Below the pieces are notes generated by a model that worked only from the letters and a program-made list of their open reading frames with translations, was not told the origin of the DNA and made no database searches. Position numbers and translations under genes: made by a program. Source: Kitasatospora viridis (GTDB taxonomy: Bacteria; Actinomycetota; Actinomycetes; Streptomycetales; Streptomycetaceae). From it: 64,000 bases of DNA. Below, one piece after another: positions 61,600 through 64,000 of the stretch (the stretch's first letter is position 1; the number at the start of each line of letters is the position of its first letter). The DNA lies in assembly GCF_007829815.1 (NCBI RefSeq), contig NZ_VIWT01000004.1, positions 248,001-312,000 of the forward strand, written 5' to 3'.

Positions 61600-62663
61600 C
61601 CCGGCCCGTGACCCAGCCCATGACCCGTCCTCAGTCCCGGCCCCTGACGCCGCTGCTGCGGCCCGCCACCGTCGACCTCGACGAGCAGGGCCGGCTGCTG
61701 GTCCCCGGCACCCGCACCCCGGTGCCCGAGACCCGGGTCGCCGAGCAGCTCGCCCGCGACCTGCGGATCCCGCGCCGGGCCACCGACGTCTACGTCTACG
61801 TGCACGGCTGGCAGACCAGCCCGGCGGCCGCCGACCGGGCAGCCGGCCGGCTGATCACCCGCGCCGCCGCACTGCACCGCACCCGCCCCGGCCATTACCC
61901 CGGGCTGAGCGCCGGATTCCGGCCGTGGTGCGTGGTGGTGCGCTGGCCCTCCTCCAGCCTGCCCTCGCTCGGCGGCTACCGCCGGATCCGCGACCGGGCG
62001 CACGCGATGAGCGCCCGCGGCCAGGCCGGCCGGGTGCTCGGGCACCTGCTCGGCTACCTGGACCAGGAGCGCGGCGACCCGGCGGTGCCCGGCGTGCTCG
62101 CCAACCGCAACGGCCAGTACCTGCACCTGGTCGGCCACTCCTTCGGCGGCCGGTTCCTCTGCGAGGCCGTCCAGTACGCGGCCGACCGGCCCGCCGCGCC
62201 GCAGGTGCTGGGGTGGAGCCGACCGGCCGACCCCCGCCGGCCGTTCACCGTGGACAGCATGCTGGTCTTCCAGATGGCCGCGCCCCGGAACGCCTTCGAG
62301 CACCTCTTCCCCCGGCTCTTCGCCGCCGGCCCGCTCGGCGCCCCGCTGCGCGGGCCGCTGGTGCTCACCCACTCCCGCTTCGACCGGGCCACCGGCTTCT
62401 GGCACCTGCGCGCCGAGGGCCGGCCCGGGATCGGGCACTCCGGCGTCGGCGCGGCGCCGATCCGGCAGTTCAGCACCTCGCTGCGCCCGACCGGCAGCCC
62501 GTACCCGCACGCGGTGCTCGACCATCCGCTCGTCAACATCAACGCCGACGACGTCTACCGGGGCGGTCGCGCGGCCCGGCTGGCCCCGGCCGGTGCCCAC
62601 TCCGACTTCCAGCGCCCGGAATCGGCGCACCTGCTGCTCAGCCTGGCGGCCCACTCCCGCTGA
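61596..62663 (+). CDS. Alpha/beta hydrolase (lipase-like) coupled to the CHAT gene
   Basis: This 355-residue protein has an alpha/beta hydrolase fold with DVYVYVHGWQTSP (oxyanion-strand region) and the nucleophile elbow LVGHSFGGR. Candidate acid and His residues lie in LVLTHSRFDRATGFWH and in the C-terminal PAGAHSDFQR. No signal peptide is seen, so it is probably cytoplasmic. GTG 61596 overlaps the CHAT stop (GTGA), which implies a joint role, for example as a second, possibly lipid-directed, effector or as a regulator of the CHAT/NB-ARC pair. Substrate unknown. Confidence 0.85.
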   Translation: MTRPVTQPMTRPQSRPLTPLLRPATVDLDEQGRLLVPGTRTPVPETRVAEQLARDLRIPRRATDVYVYVHGWQTSPAAADRAAGRLITRAAALHRTRPGHYPGLSAGFRPWCVVVRWPSSSLPSLGGYRRIRDRAHAMSARGQAGRVLGHLLGYLDQERGDPAVPGVLANRNGQYLHLVGHSFGGRFLCEAVQYAADRPAAPQVLGWSRPADPRRPFTVDSMLVFQMAAPRNAFEHLFPRLFAAGPLGAPLRGPLVLTHSRFDRATGFWHLRAEGRPGIGHSGVGAAPIRQFSTSLRPTGSPYPHAVLDHPLVNINADDVYRGGRAARLAPAGAHSDFQRPESAHLLLSLAAHSR

Positions 62664-62691
62664 CGGAGTGACCGGGCGTCAGCCGGACAGT

Positions 62692-62713
62692 GGATAGAAT
62701 TCCCCCACTATCC
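62692..62713 (+). promoter_or_regulatory. Inverted repeat over a -10-like box before the small membrane protein gene
   Basis: GGATAG (62692-62697) and CTATCC (62708-62713) form a 6-bp inverted repeat with a 10-base spacer. TAGAAT (62695-62700) within it is a good -10 box for the gene at 62740. No matching -35 was found. It could be an operator or a weak hairpin after the hydrolase gene. Confidence 0.35.
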
Positions 62714-62739
62714 GACCAAAGGATCACGAACCCTCAGCC

Positions 62740-63177
62740 ATGTCCCGCCTGCGCACCGTCCTCGACCGCCACGAGCCGCTCTGGCGCCGCTGGCTGCCCC
62801 GCGTGTTCTGCCTGGCCGCCCTGCTGCTGGTGCCGTGGATCGTCACCCTCGGACTGAACGTCAGGGGCCACTTCGGCAAGCGGAACCTCTCCAACTCCTG
62901 GGTCTGGCTCGACATCGTCGAGGCCTGCACCCTGCTCCTGCTCGCCGTCCTGGTCCACCGCCGCAACCGCTACACCAGCCCGATCGCCTCCGCCGCGGCG
63001 ATGCTCCTGGGCGCGGACGCCTTCTTCGACCTCTGGTCCGCCCGGCGCGGCGAACCGTACTTCGTCGCCGAGGTGATGGCCTACTGCGCCGAGCTCCCGA
63101 GCGCCCTGCTGCTGGCGGTGCTCTCCTGGTACTCCCTCAACTGGGCGGCGGTGCCGGAGCACCACCGCCCGGGCTGA
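62740..63177 (+). CDS. Small integral membrane protein of unknown function
   Basis: This 145-residue protein has four hydrophobic segments: FCLAALLLVPWIVTLGL, VWLDIVEACTLLLLAVLV, SPIASAAAMLLGADAFF and AELPSALLLAVLSWYSLNWA. Conserved-looking polar residues lie in FFDLWSARRGEPY between helices. I do not recognise the family. It is separated from the CHAT/hydrolase operon by 76 bases containing its own -10-like box, so it may be an independent gene. Confidence 0.75.
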   Translation: MSRLRTVLDRHEPLWRRWLPRVFCLAALLLVPWIVTLGLNVRGHFGKRNLSNSWVWLDIVEACTLLLLAVLVHRRNRYTSPIASAAAMLLGADAFFDLWSARRGEPYFVAEVMAYCAELPSALLLAVLSWYSLNWAAVPEHHRPG

Positions 63178-63250
63178 CCGGTCCTCAGCCCCGCTGGGCG
63201 AGGGGAAAACCACTGCCGCACCGTCACCACCCCGTGCCAGAATGGCCCGC

Positions 63251-63301
63251 ATGACCACCCTGAGCAGCATGACCAGCGCCCGAAAGGCCCATGGCGCGTA
63301 A
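63251..63301 (+). CDS. Possible 16-residue upstream peptide
   Basis: ATG 63251 opens a 16-codon frame (MTTLSSMTSARKAHGA) whose TAA at 63299 overlaps the first codons of the next gene (ATG 63291) in another frame. It could be a coupling leader peptide. There is no clear ribosome binding site, so support is weak. Confidence 0.2.
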   Translation: MTTLSSMTSARKAHGA

Positions 63302-63683
63302 CCGCCCGGCCGCCGTCCGGGCCGGCCTGCCCCGAGCCCACCGGGCCGGCGCAACCAGCCAAGTGATCGACGGGCTCTCCGCGCGGACGCTCGCCGAGAT
63401 CGCCCGGCTCGAACGCGACCGCAGCTACCTGCACCCGGGCGAGGTCGCGGAGTCGGTGCGCCTGTGGGCCGAGTACGCCCGCCGCCCCGCGCGCCAGTTG
63501 TGGCAGGACCACGAGCAGGGCAACACCGACTGGTACTGCTGCGGCGATCCGATCCACGCCCGGGGAGTGCTCACCGTGGTGCTGCGTGCGCTGTCGCGCC
63601 AGGGCGCCCGGGAGTTCCGACGGGTCGTCAGCCGCTGCGACGCGCACTGGCCGCTGCCCGAGTGGGCCGACCTCAGCCCGTGA
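63291..63683 (+). CDS. Hypothetical protein
   Basis: This 130-residue, Arg-rich soluble protein is not recognised. Distinct features are VIDGLSARTLAEIARLERDR, WQDHEQGNTDWYCCGDPIHA with two adjacent cysteines, and VLTVVLRALSRQGAREFRRV. AAAGG precedes the ATG. Its end overlaps the opposing deacetylase-like gene by 11 bases. Confidence 0.65.
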   Translation: MARNRPAAVRAGLPRAHRAGATSQVIDGLSARTLAEIARLERDRSYLHPGEVAESVRLWAEYARRPARQLWQDHEQGNTDWYCCGDPIHARGVLTVVLRALSRQGAREFRRVVSRCDAHWPLPEWADLSP

Positions 63684-64000
63684 CGACGCCCAACCGGGCC
63701 AGCACCGCCGGGTCCTGGGCGTCCAGCCAGTCGGCCAGTTCGCGGTAGGAGACGCAGCGCACGCCGTCGCGGTGGCACAGGTCGTGCATCAGCTCCTCGG
63801 CCGCCTGCACACTGCCCGGGTCCGTGAGCGGGGTGTCGATCAGCAGCGGCGCGCGGTTGCCCTGCTCGGTGTGCTCGAATGCGGTGAGAGAGGCGTCGCG
63901 GCTCGGCGCCGGCTGGGTGGCGAACTGCCAGAGGCCGTCGGCGTTCTTCGAGGGCCAGGCCCCGGCGGTGCCGCTCGCGCTCGCGTCGTAGCGCCAGCCG
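63673..64000 (-). CDS. C-terminus of a probable polysaccharide deacetylase (cut by window edge)
   Basis: About 108 C-terminal residues are visible. They start GWRYDASASGTAGAWP, with DGLWQFATQ, LLIDTPLTDP and a final helix ELADWLDAQDPAVLARLGVV. GWRYDAS followed by a WP/DGLWQF segment is characteristic of the second half of NodB-type polysaccharide deacetylases, where the RYDAS region follows the Arg/Pro motif. The catalytic Asp and His residues lie outside the window, so the assignment is tentative. Confidence 0.55.
   Translation of the reverse strand, partial: GWRYDASASGTAGAWPSKNADGLWQFATQPAPSRDASLTAFEHTEQGNRAPLLIDTPLTDPGSVQAAEELMHDLCHRDGVRCVSYRELADWLDAQDPAVLARLGVVTG

Noticed and set aside
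50591..62663. Assignment of the right-hand region to the known Fxs (FxSxx-COOH) RiPP system because of the TPR/NB-ARC genes
   Set aside because: The peptide does not end in FxSxx and no radical SAM/SPASM gene is present.

Overview
The window is very GC-rich, with dense actinobacterial gene packing, GTG starts and many ATGA/GTGA/TGATG overlaps. It also carries a SARP-type regulator, a Zur-controlled set of zinc-independent ribosomal proteins, an EfeO/EfeB pair, and an ECF sigma factor with a YCII partner. Together these indicate a chromosomal segment from a Streptomyces-like organism (Streptomycetaceae; Kitasatospora or Streptacidiphilus are equally possible). I saw no rRNA, tRNA, CRISPR array or insertion sequence.

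Left part (1-29766): natural-product genes. A truncated class II lanthipeptide synthetase (LanM) enters from the left edge. A SARP regulator follows. Next is a leftward operon: C-A-T NRPS, MbtH, MFS exporter, KS-AT-ACP PKS, type II thioesterase and acyl-CoA dehydrogenase. Divergent from it is a rightward split NRPS line: C-T, A-T (valine-type code) and A-T-C. After an opposing GGDEF-EAL gene comes an A-T-reductase with a degenerate MbtH domain fused at its N-terminus, translationally coupled to a leucyl/phenylalanyl-tRNA-protein transferase homologue. A TetR regulator closes the region. The reductive release domain predicts an aldehyde, an alcohol or a cyclised imine/pyrazinone. The tRNA-dependent transferase suggests that one amide may be made outside the NRPS logic.

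Middle part (29969-39630): a co-directional, mostly overlapping surface-glycan operon. It encodes two glycosyltransferases, a flippase fused to a GT4 glycosyltransferase, a PIG-L deacetylase, a GT39-like membrane glycosyltransferase, a glycosidase-like lipoprotein and a BioF2/FemAB-like acyltransferase.

Right-middle part (39746-50180): mainly housekeeping and stress genes. These are an uncertain ORF, a DinB-fold protein, and the zinc-starvation operon rpmB-rpsN-COG0523-rpsR-rpmF behind a Zur-like box. Then come an AraC/DUF2000 pair, EfeO-EfeB, a secreted phosphoesterase, and an ECF sigma factor with its YCII protein.

Right part (50432-62663): the most unusual region. Six co-directional genes lie behind a consensus-like promoter. 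They encode a 32-residue peptide, a PqqD-like/M50 metalloprotease, a TPR protein with a degenerate ATPase-like N-terminus, a 2006-residue NB-ARC protein with about 29 kinesin-light-chain-type TPRs, a CHAT caspase-like protease and an alpha/beta hydrolase. The first half looks like a peptide-maturation or signalling module. The second half looks like a STAND-NTPase/CHAT conflict or regulated-proteolysis system. The window ends with two small unknown genes and the C-terminus of a probable polysaccharide deacetylase.
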